Shown here piece after piece: positions 1 to 6,272 of a stretch of DNA of 6,768 nucleotides. The notes beneath the pieces are model-generated. The model worked only from the letters and a program-made list of their open reading frames with translations. It was not told the origin of the DNA and searched no databases. The position numbers and the translations under genes were made by a program. The stretch is from Planctomycetaceae bacterium (GTDB taxonomy: Bacteria; Planctomycetota; Planctomycetia; Planctomycetales; Planctomycetaceae): NCBI GenBank assembly GCA_027080405.1, contig JALWSL010000280.1:1-6768 (forward strand), written 5' to 3'. Position 1 is the first letter of the stretch, and each line of letters opens with the position of its first letter.

Positions 1-368
1 CCGCATCCAGTGGGGGGACAGCAAGTCGCTCAGAATGACGGACCACACAGCAGCACGGCATCAACCGATGCGGTTCCGTTTGACGCAGGCAATCAGGTTG
101 CAATGACCAATCCGAAGAAGAATTCAACGGGAAGCATGCTGAATCATCATGCTTCCCGCTCACGCAGCAGCCTTGTGTCTCCCGTTTACACATGGCCCGC
201 CAGTGTCCAATCGCAAACAACAAACAGAAAGCAAAGGGGCCAGCTTCAAACAACCGGTGACAGTTTTCGTTCCCCGAAAACACCCTTGAGTTCTCAGGAC
301 AACGCACATCCTTTTACAGGCGGCGGTCGTAAAGATATCTTTTCACCATAGCTTGTGAACAATCCGGG
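1..368. other. left-edge stretch with no confident gene; possible 3' end of a plus-strand gene
   Basis: Two plus-strand frames enter open from the left edge. One, starting at base 2, closes at a TGA at 104-106, which lies 21 nt before the hairpin at 128-158; that would suit a gene end followed by a terminator. The other, starting at base 1, stays open to the TAG at 349-351. It encodes a polar tail rich in Ser, Thr, Asn, Gln and Arg that resembles no domain I know and looks like chance translation, although a disordered C-terminus is possible. No minus-strand frame of useful length exists here. Either plus-strand frame would converge on the FmdB-type gene, whose stop is at 369. I cannot choose between the two from this window alone. 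Confidence 0.3.
128..158. terminator. strong hairpin, possible (bidirectional) terminator
   Basis: An 11-bp perfect inverted repeat (cgggaagcatg at 128-138, catgcttcccg at 148-158) encloses a 9-nt loop. It lies between whatever plus-strand gene enters from the left and the convergent minus-strand gene ending at 369, a natural place for a shared terminator. No clean T-run follows on the plus strand (ctcacgcagc). On the minus strand the stem is followed by a moderately T-rich stretch (ttgaattcttctt). The stem is seen directly; the terminator role is inferred. Confidence 0.4.
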
Positions 369-587
369 TCAGGTCATCCGGCAGCAACCCGGGCCGCAAG
401 GTGGTGCGTCAGAGGGGGGACACGCAAGCGGAAGACGGTCTTTGCCAGAAGCAGGCGTCGCCGCGGGACTGAGCAGTTTTTGTAACTGCTCCGACTTGCA
501 CTGTGGACAACTTACCTTTTCCTGAGAACGAATGAGAACTTCAAATTCGCTGCCACACTCGCTACATCGAAATTCGAAAAGAGGCAT
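369..587 (-). CDS. FmdB-type small zinc-ribbon protein
   Basis: The 72-residue product opens with MPLFEFRCSECGSEFEV, the typical start of the FmdB / putative regulatory zinc-ribbon family. Two CxxC knuckles (Cys8/Cys11 and Cys27/Cys30) would bind one zinc. The rest is a Pro/Ala-rich tail with a second cysteine cluster (Cys56, Cys64, Cys68, Cys69); many family members also end in a Gly/Cys-rich tail. A GTG seven codons upstream keeps the frame open, but the AAGGA at 598-602 lies inside that extension and correctly precedes the ATG at 587, and the family consensus starts there. The gene lies 115 nt downstream of the anti-sigma gene on the same strand, so it may be the last gene of that transcript. 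The molecular role of the family is poorly defined; a nucleic-acid or metal-related function is only a guess. Confidence 0.85.
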   Translation of the reverse strand: MPLFEFRCSECGSEFEVLIRSQEKVSCPQCKSEQLQKLLSPAATPASGKDRLPLACPPSDAPPCGPGCCRMT

Positions 588-597
588 CGTCGCGAAA

Positions 598-602
598 TCC
601 TT
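598..602 (-). promoter_or_regulatory. ribosome binding site deciding the FmdB-type start
   Basis: AAGGA on the minus strand sits 10 nt before the ATG at 585-587. It argues against the longer GTG-initiated reading at 608, which would bury it in the coding sequence. Confidence 0.55.
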
Positions 603-702
603 TTTCACTCTGAATCAGTTGAAACGGACACAACTAACGGGAACAATCAGCAAACGGAAACAAATCAGTCGAATAGGCACTCAGCCATCGTATCATTCAA
701 AA

Positions 703-1305
703 CTATTCGATTTCCGAATGCAAGCTTCTCCGCTGTTGTAGCAACTCTTTCAGTTTGGATTCCAGCATCCGAGTATCGGGGAAATCCGAATCAATTTCGG
801 GGTAGAAGTAGACCTTCTGCGAGAAGGGATCGACGTGAGATGGCCCCGGATAGGATCGTTGCGAAGCACTCTCTCTCTCATCGAAACTCGCGGAATACTG
901 GAAAGGGGAGTAGGCCGAACCGCGATTAACTGTCGTCTGATAGACCCGATGTTCTTTTCGTGATGGTTGACGCCCCATGAAAACGACAAGCAACGCCAGG
1001 CAAGCCGCCGCAACGGAAAAGACGGGAACGAACTTCTGCTTCCATTCCTGATAGCGTGAAACCTGCGGATAAGGCTCGGGAAGCCTGTCCGACAGCTTCG
1101 GCCAGAGGCTTTTTTCAAGCTGTACTGAGTCTCCGTTCTGAGTCTCACGGAGAGAACCGATCGCGGCACGGAGCAACTCGTAATGCTCTCTGCACGTAGG
1201 ACAATTTGCCAGAATCCTCCTGACATCCTCTGGGAGTTCATCGGCACAAGCCCGATCAACCAGCAACGCCAGACGATTTCTGTTTTTTGAACAATGACAA
1301 GACAT
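703..1305 (-). CDS. membrane-anchored anti-sigma factor, atypical zinc-finger type
   Basis: The 200-residue protein has the layout of an ECF anti-sigma factor. A short Cys-bearing cytoplasmic domain (about residues 1-50) is followed by a linker, one transmembrane helix (about 92-110, FVPVFSVAAACLALLVVFMG) and an extracytoplasmic part of about 90 residues. That part is rich in Ser, Tyr and charged residues and ends in a Leu/Lys/Gln-rich helix-like stretch. Possible zinc ligands are Cys3, His4 and Cys5 at the N-terminus and a CxxC at Cys35/Cys38. The usual ZAS pattern is HxxxCxxC, and here the position four before Cys35 is Ile, so the motif is non-standard. The ATG is 2 nt after the sigma stop, with GGGAAG 5 nt upstream; a TTG start at 1329 would overlap the sigma gene. 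The tight spacing implies translational coupling. It most likely holds the upstream sigma factor at the membrane until an envelope signal arrives; the signal is unknown. Confidence 0.75.
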   Translation of the reverse strand: MSCHCSKNRNRLALLVDRACADELPEDVRRILANCPTCREHYELLRAAIGSLRETQNGDSVQLEKSLWPKLSDRLPEPYPQVSRYQEWKQKFVPVFSVAAACLALLVVFMGRQPSRKEHRVYQTTVNRGSAYSPFQYSASFDERESASQRSYPGPSHVDPFSQKVYFYPEIDSDFPDTRMLESKLKELLQQRRSLHSEIE

Positions 1306-1307
1306 GG

Positions 1308-1952
1308 TTACTTCCCATCCTTCCCGCAAAAAGGCTCGCCGGCCTCTTTTATTCGCTCAGTCCACAATCGCTTAAAGCGGTTTCTTGCCTCTGCCAAACG
1401 CCAGCGAATCGTGGATTCCTTTCGGTTCATAATTGCGGCAACCTCAGCTGAAGTGAAATGCTCCAAATCCCGCAATACCAGTACCGTCCTGTACTTCTCC
1501 GGAAGTTCCTGCAAGACCCGCCGGACTTCCTCGCCAATATCCCGTTTTTCCCGGGGATCGTCGGAACCGGGGTCCAGAGACCGCTCCGAATTAATCTCAC
1601 TGAACAGTGATGTCGATCCCCGTCTCTTTTTCTTGCGCAAATAGTCCAATGTCAGGTTGACTCCGACCTGGAACAACCAGGGGCCGAACCTCCTGGAAAC
1701 ATCAAATTGCCCCAAATTTTCGTAGACCCGAATAAACGTCTCCTGCACCAAGTCCTCCGCCAGTGCATCATTATGCACAAAGCGATGGATCACCCGGTAC
1801 AACTTTCCCTCGTATCGTAACACCAGATCCCTAAATGCACTACGGTCGCCCTCACGAACCCGCTCCACAAGGCGCGCATCGCTCAACCGGGGCTGACACT
1901 CGTGCCCTTCCTCCCTTGTCGAGATATTAGTGTTTTTGTGATCAGTTATCAT
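1308..1952 (-). CDS. ECF-type (group 4) RNA polymerase sigma factor
   Basis: The 214-residue protein has the two-domain ECF layout. Region 2 covers roughly residues 35-112, including DLVQETFIRVYENL (68-80), the GPWLFQVGVNLTLDYLRK segment (90-107) and the basic end KKKRRG. After a charged linker, region 4 follows (about 145-197): LPEKYRTVLVLRDLEHF, then the helix-turn-helix SAEVAAIMNRKESTIRWRLAEARNRFK. There is no region 1 or 3, as expected, and no added C-terminal domain. The start is uncertain. The ATG at 1952 has AGGGA 4 nt upstream; a GTG at 1970 is in frame, but its GGAGG is only about 1 nt away; homologues often begin close to LSDARLVERVREGD (residue 23 on). It directs polymerase to stress- or envelope-type promoters and is probably controlled by the anti-sigma factor encoded just behind it. 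Its regulon cannot be read here. Confidence 0.92.
   Translation of the reverse strand: MITDHKNTNISTREEGHECQPRLSDARLVERVREGDRSAFRDLVLRYEGKLYRVIHRFVHNDALAEDLVQETFIRVYENLGQFDVSRRFGPWLFQVGVNLTLDYLRKKKRRGSTSLFSEINSERSLDPGSDDPREKRDIGEEVRRVLQELPEKYRTVLVLRDLEHFTSAEVAAIMNRKESTIRWRLAEARNRFKRLWTERIKEAGEPFCGKDGK
1311..1316 (-). promoter_or_regulatory. ribosome binding site of the anti-sigma gene, inside the sigma gene end
   Basis: GGGAAG on the minus strand lies 5 nt before the ATG at 1303-1305 and within the last codons of the sigma gene. It supports that ATG as the start and suggests translation coupled to the sigma factor. Confidence 0.55.
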
Positions 1953-2305
1953 CTGTTCCCTGCAGATCACCCCTCCGAGGCCTCACTTCCGATCCGATTG
2001 TTGCCAAATTACTCCAACGACCTTCGCGGTTCCATCCTGCCTCCAAATCTGTGTACGTTCTACTATCGCTGTTCGTTGGATTTTTTCCAGGCTTATTGCT
2101 GCAGTGACACGGCTTTTGGCTTATACGTGAATCCTCTTTTGCAATACTTGACAAAACAACCTGATTCTACGTACGATCGCCTTTCAATCGCGGGAAAGTA
2201 GGTTTATCCCTGACAAATAAAGACTGAAGATTGAACCCCCTGGAAATACGGGTGTCAAACATTCAGTATTTCTATTGGTAAATTATCGTAGAGAAGGCAA
2301 GTGAG
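1953..2305. other. divergent intergenic region between the sigma gene and rpmF
   Basis: About 350 bases separate the divergent sigma and rpmF starts. The only strong signal is the right-facing promoter at 2148-2177. Short frames can be read on both strands but lack ribosome binding sites and recognisable products. For the leftward sigma gene I see only weak material, including a GGAACC at 2028-2033 on the minus strand that resembles an ECF -35 element but has no convincing -10 at the right distance. The predicted rpmF leader (about 2184-2305) shows only a weak 4-bp ACCC/GGGT pairing and no recognisable riboswitch. Confidence 0.5.
2148..2177 (+). promoter_or_regulatory. predicted housekeeping promoter for rpmF-plsX-fabD
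   Basis: A perfect TTGACA (2148-2153) is followed after 18 nt by TACGAT (2172-2177), a 4/6 match to the -10 consensus. Transcription would begin near 2184, leaving a leader of about 120 nt before rpmF. It is the only good promoter-like pair facing right in this gap. The assignment is by consensus match only. Confidence 0.5.
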
Positions 2306-2485
2306 ATGGCAATTCCAAAGAGGCGACAATCGAAAACCCGTTCCCGTAAAAGACGCAGTCATGATGCTGTAAAACCTGTTGCACTACAGGGTTGTGCCAA
2401 TTGTGGTCAACCGACTCCCAGTCATACTGCCTGCCCAACCTGTGGCCATTATATGGGACGCATCGTCATTGAAATAGAAGATTAA
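2306..2485 (+). CDS. rpmF: 50S ribosomal protein L32 (bL32)
   Basis: The 59-residue protein begins MAIPKRRQSKTRSRKRRSHD, close to the bL32 N-terminal consensus (MAVPKRRxSKxR). A basic N-terminal half is followed by a compact zinc ribbon with Cys30-x2-Cys33 and Cys43-x2-Cys46, the four-cysteine zinc-binding form of bL32. The size is normal for the family. It is a structural component of the large ribosomal subunit near the peptidyl-transferase and exit-tunnel region. The ATG is preceded by GAGAAGG (2291-2297) with 8 nt spacing. It heads the cluster, 170 nt ahead of plsX, the conserved neighbour in many bacteria. The DUF177/YceD gene that often precedes rpmF is absent; an ECF sigma gene lies divergently instead. 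Confidence 0.96.
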   Translation: MAIPKRRQSKTRSRKRRSHDAVKPVALQGCANCGQPTPSHTACPTCGHYMGRIVIEIED

Positions 2486-2655
2486 CCAGGTTCAGGATTG
2501 CTTTTTTCTCTTTTCTTCCTTCAAAGTCACCTGCGATATCTGTTCCTGCTTGTCTGGCCTTTTTCCATATATCGGATGGAAAACGGTTGTGGTGTAGCTA
2601 TGGGAGGCTTTGTTGACGTTACAAGAGCCAACAGGCAGTAGGAAAGTTTGCTCAG
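2486..2655 (+). other. rpmF-plsX spacer with an open hydrophobic small frame
   Basis: The spacer is long for two genes of one operon. It begins with a T-rich tract (about 2501-2520) that has no clear stem before it, so I do not call a terminator. The frame of rpmF stays open after its TAA up to a TAG at 2639-2641. From a TTG at 2498 it would encode 47 residues with a hydrophobic first half; from the ATG at 2576, 21 residues. Neither start has a convincing ribosome binding site, and the hydrophobicity follows from T-rich codons. The plsX ribosome binding site (AGGAA, 2640-2644) overlaps the end of this frame. Confidence 0.3.
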
Positions 2656-3678
2656 ATGCGAATCGCACTGGATGCAATGGGAGGTGATGATGCCCCTTTG
2701 ATCAATATCGATGGGGCGCTGACTGCAATTGCCCAGACGGAACAATTGTCGGTCGATCTCGTCGGCGATGAAGAATTGCTGAGATCATTGTTGAAGGAAA
2801 AATGTCTGCTTACCGGGAATTATCCCGAAGAACGCTTGCGGATCATACCAGCCGATGGCTTTATCGGGATGGAGGAGAAGCCGACGGTTGCCCTGCGAAA
2901 AAAGCCGAACAGCTCGATTGCCATTTGCTGGAAACTGATGGCGGAAAAAGAGGTGCAGGCAATTGTCAGTGCGGGTAATACGGGTGCCTGTGTCGCTGCC
3001 GGTTTGAGAACGCGTCTGTTTCTGAAAAACGTGAAACGCCCCGGAATTGCAGCCGTGTTGCCCACTCTGAAGGGGCATTGTATTCTGATGGATGTCGGAG
3101 CCAATCCTGCCGCCCGATCCGATCACCTCTATCAGTACGGAGTGATGGGAGCCATTTATGCCCGGGAAATGTTCGAACTCGAAAATCCTCGAATAGGCCT
3201 ACTGAATATCGGCAGTGAGGATGGGAAAGGGACAAGCCTGGTCCGTGAAGCAAACCAGTTTTTTCTGGCTTCCCGTTTGAAAGATCAGTACAACGGCAAT
3301 GTTGAAGGACGAGACATCTTCCAGGGCGATACGGATGTTGTCATCTGCGAGGGGTTTGTCGGAAATGTTGTCCTGAAAGTGAGCGAAGGTCTGGCCGACA
3401 TGATGTTCCGGGTCCTTTCTGAGGAAATTACCGGAGCATTGGATACCGATAAAGCGAAAGCGGGTGAGGCTTTCAAAAAAGCAGCCAGCCGCTACGAGTA
3501 CCAGGAAACCGGTGGTGCCCCATTACTGGGCATCGATGGACTGTGCATGATCTGTCACGGGTCCAGCAACGCCCACGCCATGACCAATGCGTTGATAACG
3601 TGCATCAAGATGAACGAACGAAAAATCAACGACTCGATTATCGAGCAATTGGCATCGATGCCGACCCCTGCGGTTTAA
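2656..3678 (+). CDS. plsX: phosphate acyltransferase PlsX
   Basis: PlsX converts acyl-ACP and inorganic phosphate to acyl-phosphate, the donor PlsY uses to start glycerophospholipid synthesis. It is a peripheral protein at the cytoplasmic face of the membrane. The 340-residue length is usual. Family signatures appear in order: DAMGGD (6-11), SAGNTGA (105-111), MDVGAN (145-150), LNIGSEDGKGT (183-193), CEGFVGNVVLK (231-241), GGAPLLGIDG (286-295) and CHGSSNAHA (300-308). Small departures from the commonest sequences (IGSEDGKG where many have IGEExxKG, and CEGFVGN where many have DGFVGN) look like lineage variation and not damage. The ATG has AGGAA 11 nt upstream, a rather long spacing. fabD follows after 25 nt, so the two are almost certainly co-transcribed. 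Confidence 0.97.
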   Translation: MRIALDAMGGDDAPLINIDGALTAIAQTEQLSVDLVGDEELLRSLLKEKCLLTGNYPEERLRIIPADGFIGMEEKPTVALRKKPNSSIAICWKLMAEKEVQAIVSAGNTGACVAAGLRTRLFLKNVKRPGIAAVLPTLKGHCILMDVGANPAARSDHLYQYGVMGAIYAREMFELENPRIGLLNIGSEDGKGTSLVREANQFFLASRLKDQYNGNVEGRDIFQGDTDVVICEGFVGNVVLKVSEGLADMMFRVLSEEITGALDTDKAKAGEAFKKAASRYEYQETGGAPLLGIDGLCMICHGSSNAHAMTNALITCIKMNERKINDSIIEQLASMPTPAV

Positions 3679-3703
3679 CTTCAGTTTCAATCAGGATAGA
3701 AAT

Positions 3704-4627
3704 ATGAGCCAGTGTGCAATTTTGTTTCCCGGACAGGGGGCACAACAACTCGGCATGGGAGTGAAAGTGGCCCGGAAATATCCGGCTGCCCGGTCGCTTT
3801 TCGATCAGGCGAGTGAAATTCTCGAATACGATCTTCTCGATCTCTGTGCAAATGGGCCGGAAGAAAAATTGAATTCGACGATCTGTTCCCAGCCTGCCCT
3901 GTTCGTTGCCGGGTTGGCTTGCCTGGAAGTTCTCCGTGATCTCGCTCCGCAGCATATCGAAAATTGCAAAGCTGTCGCAGGGCTGAGTTTGGGTGAATAT
4001 ACCGCGCTCGCTTTTGCAGATGCGATATCGTTCGAAGATGGACTGCAAATCGTCAAAACGAGAGGGGAAGCGATGCAGGCTGCATCTGATGCAACTCCGT
4101 CAGGCATGGTCAGCATTCTGTTGCTCGATGAAGAAAAAGTGCAGGAAGTTTGCGATAAAGCATCCGCCGAGGGGAATACGTTGGTTATTGCCAACTATCT
4201 TTGTCCGGGGAACATCGTTGTTTCCGGAGACAAAGCAGCCTGCGGACAGGCCGTCACTCTGGCTGAACAGGCAGGCGGGCGGGCGGTTCCGCTTAAGGTT
4301 GCCGGTGCTTTTCATACTCCCATCATGAATTCCGCAACGGAAAAACTGGCAGACGCGCTGGAAAATGTTGCCGTCAACTCTCCTGAAATTCCCGTTGTCT
4401 CCAATGTCGATGCCAACCCGCACAGCGACCCTGCGGAAATCCGGGATATCCTCGTCAAACAGGTCGTCCGCCCGGTTCGCTGGGAAGACTCCATGAACTA
4501 CCTGCTCGAAACGGGGATCGATCAATTCTGCGAAGTCGGGCCGGGAAAAGTGCTGAAAGGCTTAATGAAGCGGATCAGCCGAAAAACTCCCTTCGACAAC
4601 TTCAACGACGATGCGCTGAGCGAGTGA
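3704..4627 (+). CDS. fabD: malonyl-CoA:ACP transacylase FabD
   Basis: FabD transfers malonyl from malonyl-CoA to acyl carrier protein, supplying the extender unit of type II fatty-acid synthesis in the cytoplasm. The 307 residues match the usual length. Visible features are the N-terminal FPGQGAQ (8-14), the nucleophile elbow GLSLGEY (93-99) with catalytic Ser95, Arg120 (TRGEAMQ), which should bind the malonyl carboxylate, the GAFHTPIM segment with catalytic His204, VVSNVDA (385-type oxyanion-side region near 235-241), and the C-terminal EVGPGKVLKGLMKRI. The residue before the catalytic Ser is Leu where the E. coli enzyme has His; this GLSLGEY form is known in other bacteria, so activity is expected. 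AGGA sits 7 nt before the ATG. It is the last gene of the cluster here, with no fabG or acpP behind it. The last dozen residues look unstructured. Confidence 0.97.
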   Translation: MSQCAILFPGQGAQQLGMGVKVARKYPAARSLFDQASEILEYDLLDLCANGPEEKLNSTICSQPALFVAGLACLEVLRDLAPQHIENCKAVAGLSLGEYTALAFADAISFEDGLQIVKTRGEAMQAASDATPSGMVSILLLDEEKVQEVCDKASAEGNTLVIANYLCPGNIVVSGDKAACGQAVTLAEQAGGRAVPLKVAGAFHTPIMNSATEKLADALENVAVNSPEIPVVSNVDANPHSDPAEIRDILVKQVVRPVRWEDSMNYLLETGIDQFCEVGPGKVLKGLMKRISRKTPFDNFNDDALSE

Positions 4628-4762
4628 AGCCCCGTTCTGTCGAGGCCGCTGTTGTATAACGTCCCACCCGCTGCGCATTCCGACCATTCACCAGAAATGC
4701 GGTAATCCTTTCCCGGTATTCCTTTCAGTCGATGCAGGCGCGCCAACCTGGCAGACGCGGCA

Positions 4763-4803
4763 GCCTGGTTATTCCGCTCTCTGTTTTCACCCAGGCGTTT
4801 TTT
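4763..4803 (+). terminator. possible intrinsic terminator of the rpmF-plsX-fabD unit
   Basis: GCCTGG (4763-4768) can pair with CCAGGC (4791-4796), followed after one base by six T (4798-4803). The 22-nt loop is large and the stem only 6 bp, so this is a moderate candidate. It lies about 135 nt after the fabD stop, and its T-run overlaps the stop codon of the convergent DUF1501 gene (4802-4804). No better hairpin is seen in the 4628-4801 gap. Confidence 0.4.
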
Positions 4804-6091
4804 AGCTGAACAGTTCCTGGATGACTTCGCCTCCATCAACAATTTTCATGGGACGACCGAGCGGGCTCATATGTTCCAGTTCAGGATCAATTTCGAGGGA
4901 GTGGCAGATTGATCGGAACAGGTCATTAACGGCAATCGGCCGATCCTGCACTCTCGTTCCATCAGCTGTGGTAGAGCCAATCACCTGTCCTCCTTTCGTG
5001 CCCCCTCCTGCAATCATCGCGTTGAAAGCACGGGGATAATGGTCCCTTCCGCCGCGACCGTTTACCTTCGGGGTACGCCCAAATTCTCCCATCCAAATGA
5101 CCAGCGTATCATCAAGCATGCCACGATCTTCCAGGTCGGAGATCAAAGCTGCCATGGCGGGATCAACCTGTGAGGCAAGGGTTGCAACGCGATCAAAAAC
5201 ATTATCGTGGGTATCCCAACCATTGGAGACAACTTCAACGTATGTGACGCCATGTTCAACCAGTCGACGGGCAAGTAGGCACCCCTTTCCGAATTGGCTG
5301 CTGCCGTAACGTGACTTCAGGGATGCCGGTTCATCCTCGATATCGAATGCTTGCAGTTTAGGGCTCAGTACCATTCGGGACGCTTTCCTGTAGATGGCTT
5401 TCTGGTTTTGTACAACCGTTTTGCCGCCCCGATCGGAAAATTCCTGTTGGAGTTTTCCCAGCAGATCCAATCGTTTGGTATAGCGAGAATCGCTTACCAG
5501 TGGGGCAGAGTTTTCGGGGATGCTGCCTGGTTGTGAGACAACAAAAGGCTCGTAATTGACACCCAGAAAACCGGCACCGCCGCCATCGACACCGCGACCA
5601 ACGGTAACGATTGACGGAATTTCAAGATCCTTGTCAGCGATCTGGCTGGTAATGTTCGAACCCAAAGAAGGATGCTTCACGGAACCGGCGGGCAGGTAAC
5701 CGGTGTGGAGTTGATAGGTCGCCCGACGATGGTTCCCCTCCTTATGGGACATGGAACGAATAATGTTGCAGTGCTGCATGACCTGAGCAGTCTTTTCCCA
5801 GCCCTCTGCAACGTGAATACCGGGGATCGAGGTGCCAATGGCTTTGGTGCCCCCTCCGTTTTCGTGATCGGGTTTCGGATCGAATGTCTCCATTTGACTG
5901 GGCGCGCCCGCCATCCACAACATGATGACGGCTTTATGACGCTTGCGAAGTTCGGCAGCCTGAAGGCTGATCAAATCCCGAAAACCAAGCGTTCCGGCTG
6001 CCACACTTGCGGCTGAAACCGTATGCAAAAAACGCCTGCGATTGAAGCCGTGACGCGTCATATTGATCATATCATGCCAGGTTGAATTCAT
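4802..6091 (-). CDS. Tat-exported DUF1501 family protein
   Basis: The 429-residue protein is a DUF1501 member, a family with an alkaline-phosphatase/sulfatase-like fold that is abundant in planctomycetes. The N-terminus has a twin-arginine signal: NRRRFL (17-22), then a mildly hydrophobic Ala-rich stretch to about residue 46, so it should be exported folded. Recognisable segments are AVIMLWMAGAPSQMETFDPKP (start about 54), SHKEGNHRRATYQLHTGYLP (115-134), GWDTHDN (291-297), GEFGRTP (335-341), GRDHYP (348-353) and the C-terminal DLFRSICHSLEID. The Asp, His and Glu residues in these segments are candidate metal or active-site ligands by analogy. AAGGAG 6 nt upstream fixes the ATG at 6091. Some annotations call such proteins sulfatases; the true substrate is unknown. 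It follows the DUF1549/1553-type gene on the same strand after 181 nt, its usual genomic partner. Confidence 0.93.
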   Translation of the reverse strand: MNSTWHDMINMTRHGFNRRRFLHTVSAASVAAGTLGFRDLISLQAAELRKRHKAVIMLWMAGAPSQMETFDPKPDHENGGGTKAIGTSIPGIHVAEGWEKTAQVMQHCNIIRSMSHKEGNHRRATYQLHTGYLPAGSVKHPSLGSNITSQIADKDLEIPSIVTVGRGVDGGGAGFLGVNYEPFVVSQPGSIPENSAPLVSDSRYTKRLDLLGKLQQEFSDRGGKTVVQNQKAIYRKASRMVLSPKLQAFDIEDEPASLKSRYGSSQFGKGCLLARRLVEHGVTYVEVVSNGWDTHDNVFDRVATLASQVDPAMAALISDLEDRGMLDDTLVIWMGEFGRTPKVNGRGGRDHYPRAFNAMIAGGGTKGGQVIGSTTADGTRVQDRPIAVNDLFRSICHSLEIDPELEHMSPLGRPMKIVDGGEVIQELFS

Positions 6092-6097
6092 TACTGA

Positions 6098-6103
6098 CTC
6101 CTT
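6098..6103 (-). promoter_or_regulatory. strong ribosome binding site of the DUF1501 gene
   Basis: AAGGAG on the minus strand lies 6 nt before the ATG at 6089-6091. It settles that start over the in-frame methionines at residues 8 and 11. Confidence 0.65.
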
Positions 6104-6272
6104 GTTTCCAGTCCCTTTTCAGGTTCTAAATTGGGGGTTCTCTTTGCGTGGTTCGTGCTCCGTTGTCGCACTATTTCAATGCCCAACCCAAAAATCAAGA
6201 GTTGAAGATGAAGTTGGTTTTAGTCTGTTTGCAGGCTACCTGTAGACGGTTTCGTGATCGAATCCCGGAAAA

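Noticed and set aside
750..1259. Long minus-strand frame (169 codons) inside the anti-sigma gene
   Set aside because: It is a shifted reading of the same strand, rich in Arg and Ser, with no domain features. The anti-sigma frame has the transmembrane helix, the cysteines and a ribosome binding site.
2012..2033. GGAACC on the minus strand as the -35 of a self-regulated ECF promoter
   Set aside because: No recognisable ECF -10 element (such as GTCTAA-like) is found about 16-17 nt downstream, so the match is likely chance. It stays a weak candidate for autoregulation.
1902..2201. Plus-strand 99-codon and minus-strand 70-codon frames in the sigma-rpmF gap
   Set aside because: The plus frame overlaps the start of the sigma gene and contains the predicted promoter; neither has a convincing ribosome binding site or a protein-like composition.
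3980..4003. His-to-Leu change next to the catalytic Ser of FabD as a sign of inactivity
   Set aside because: GLSLGEY in place of GHSLGEY occurs in other bacterial FabD proteins, and Ser95, Arg120 and His204 are all present.
2785..4525. Several minus-strand frames of 90-140 codons opposite plsX and fabD
   Set aside because: They are antisense shadows of two well-recognised, conserved genes, with no recognisable products and mutual overlap.
5672..6016. Plus-strand frame of 114 codons opposite the DUF1501 N-terminal region
   Set aside because: Antisense shadow of a clear family protein; no ribosome binding site or domain.
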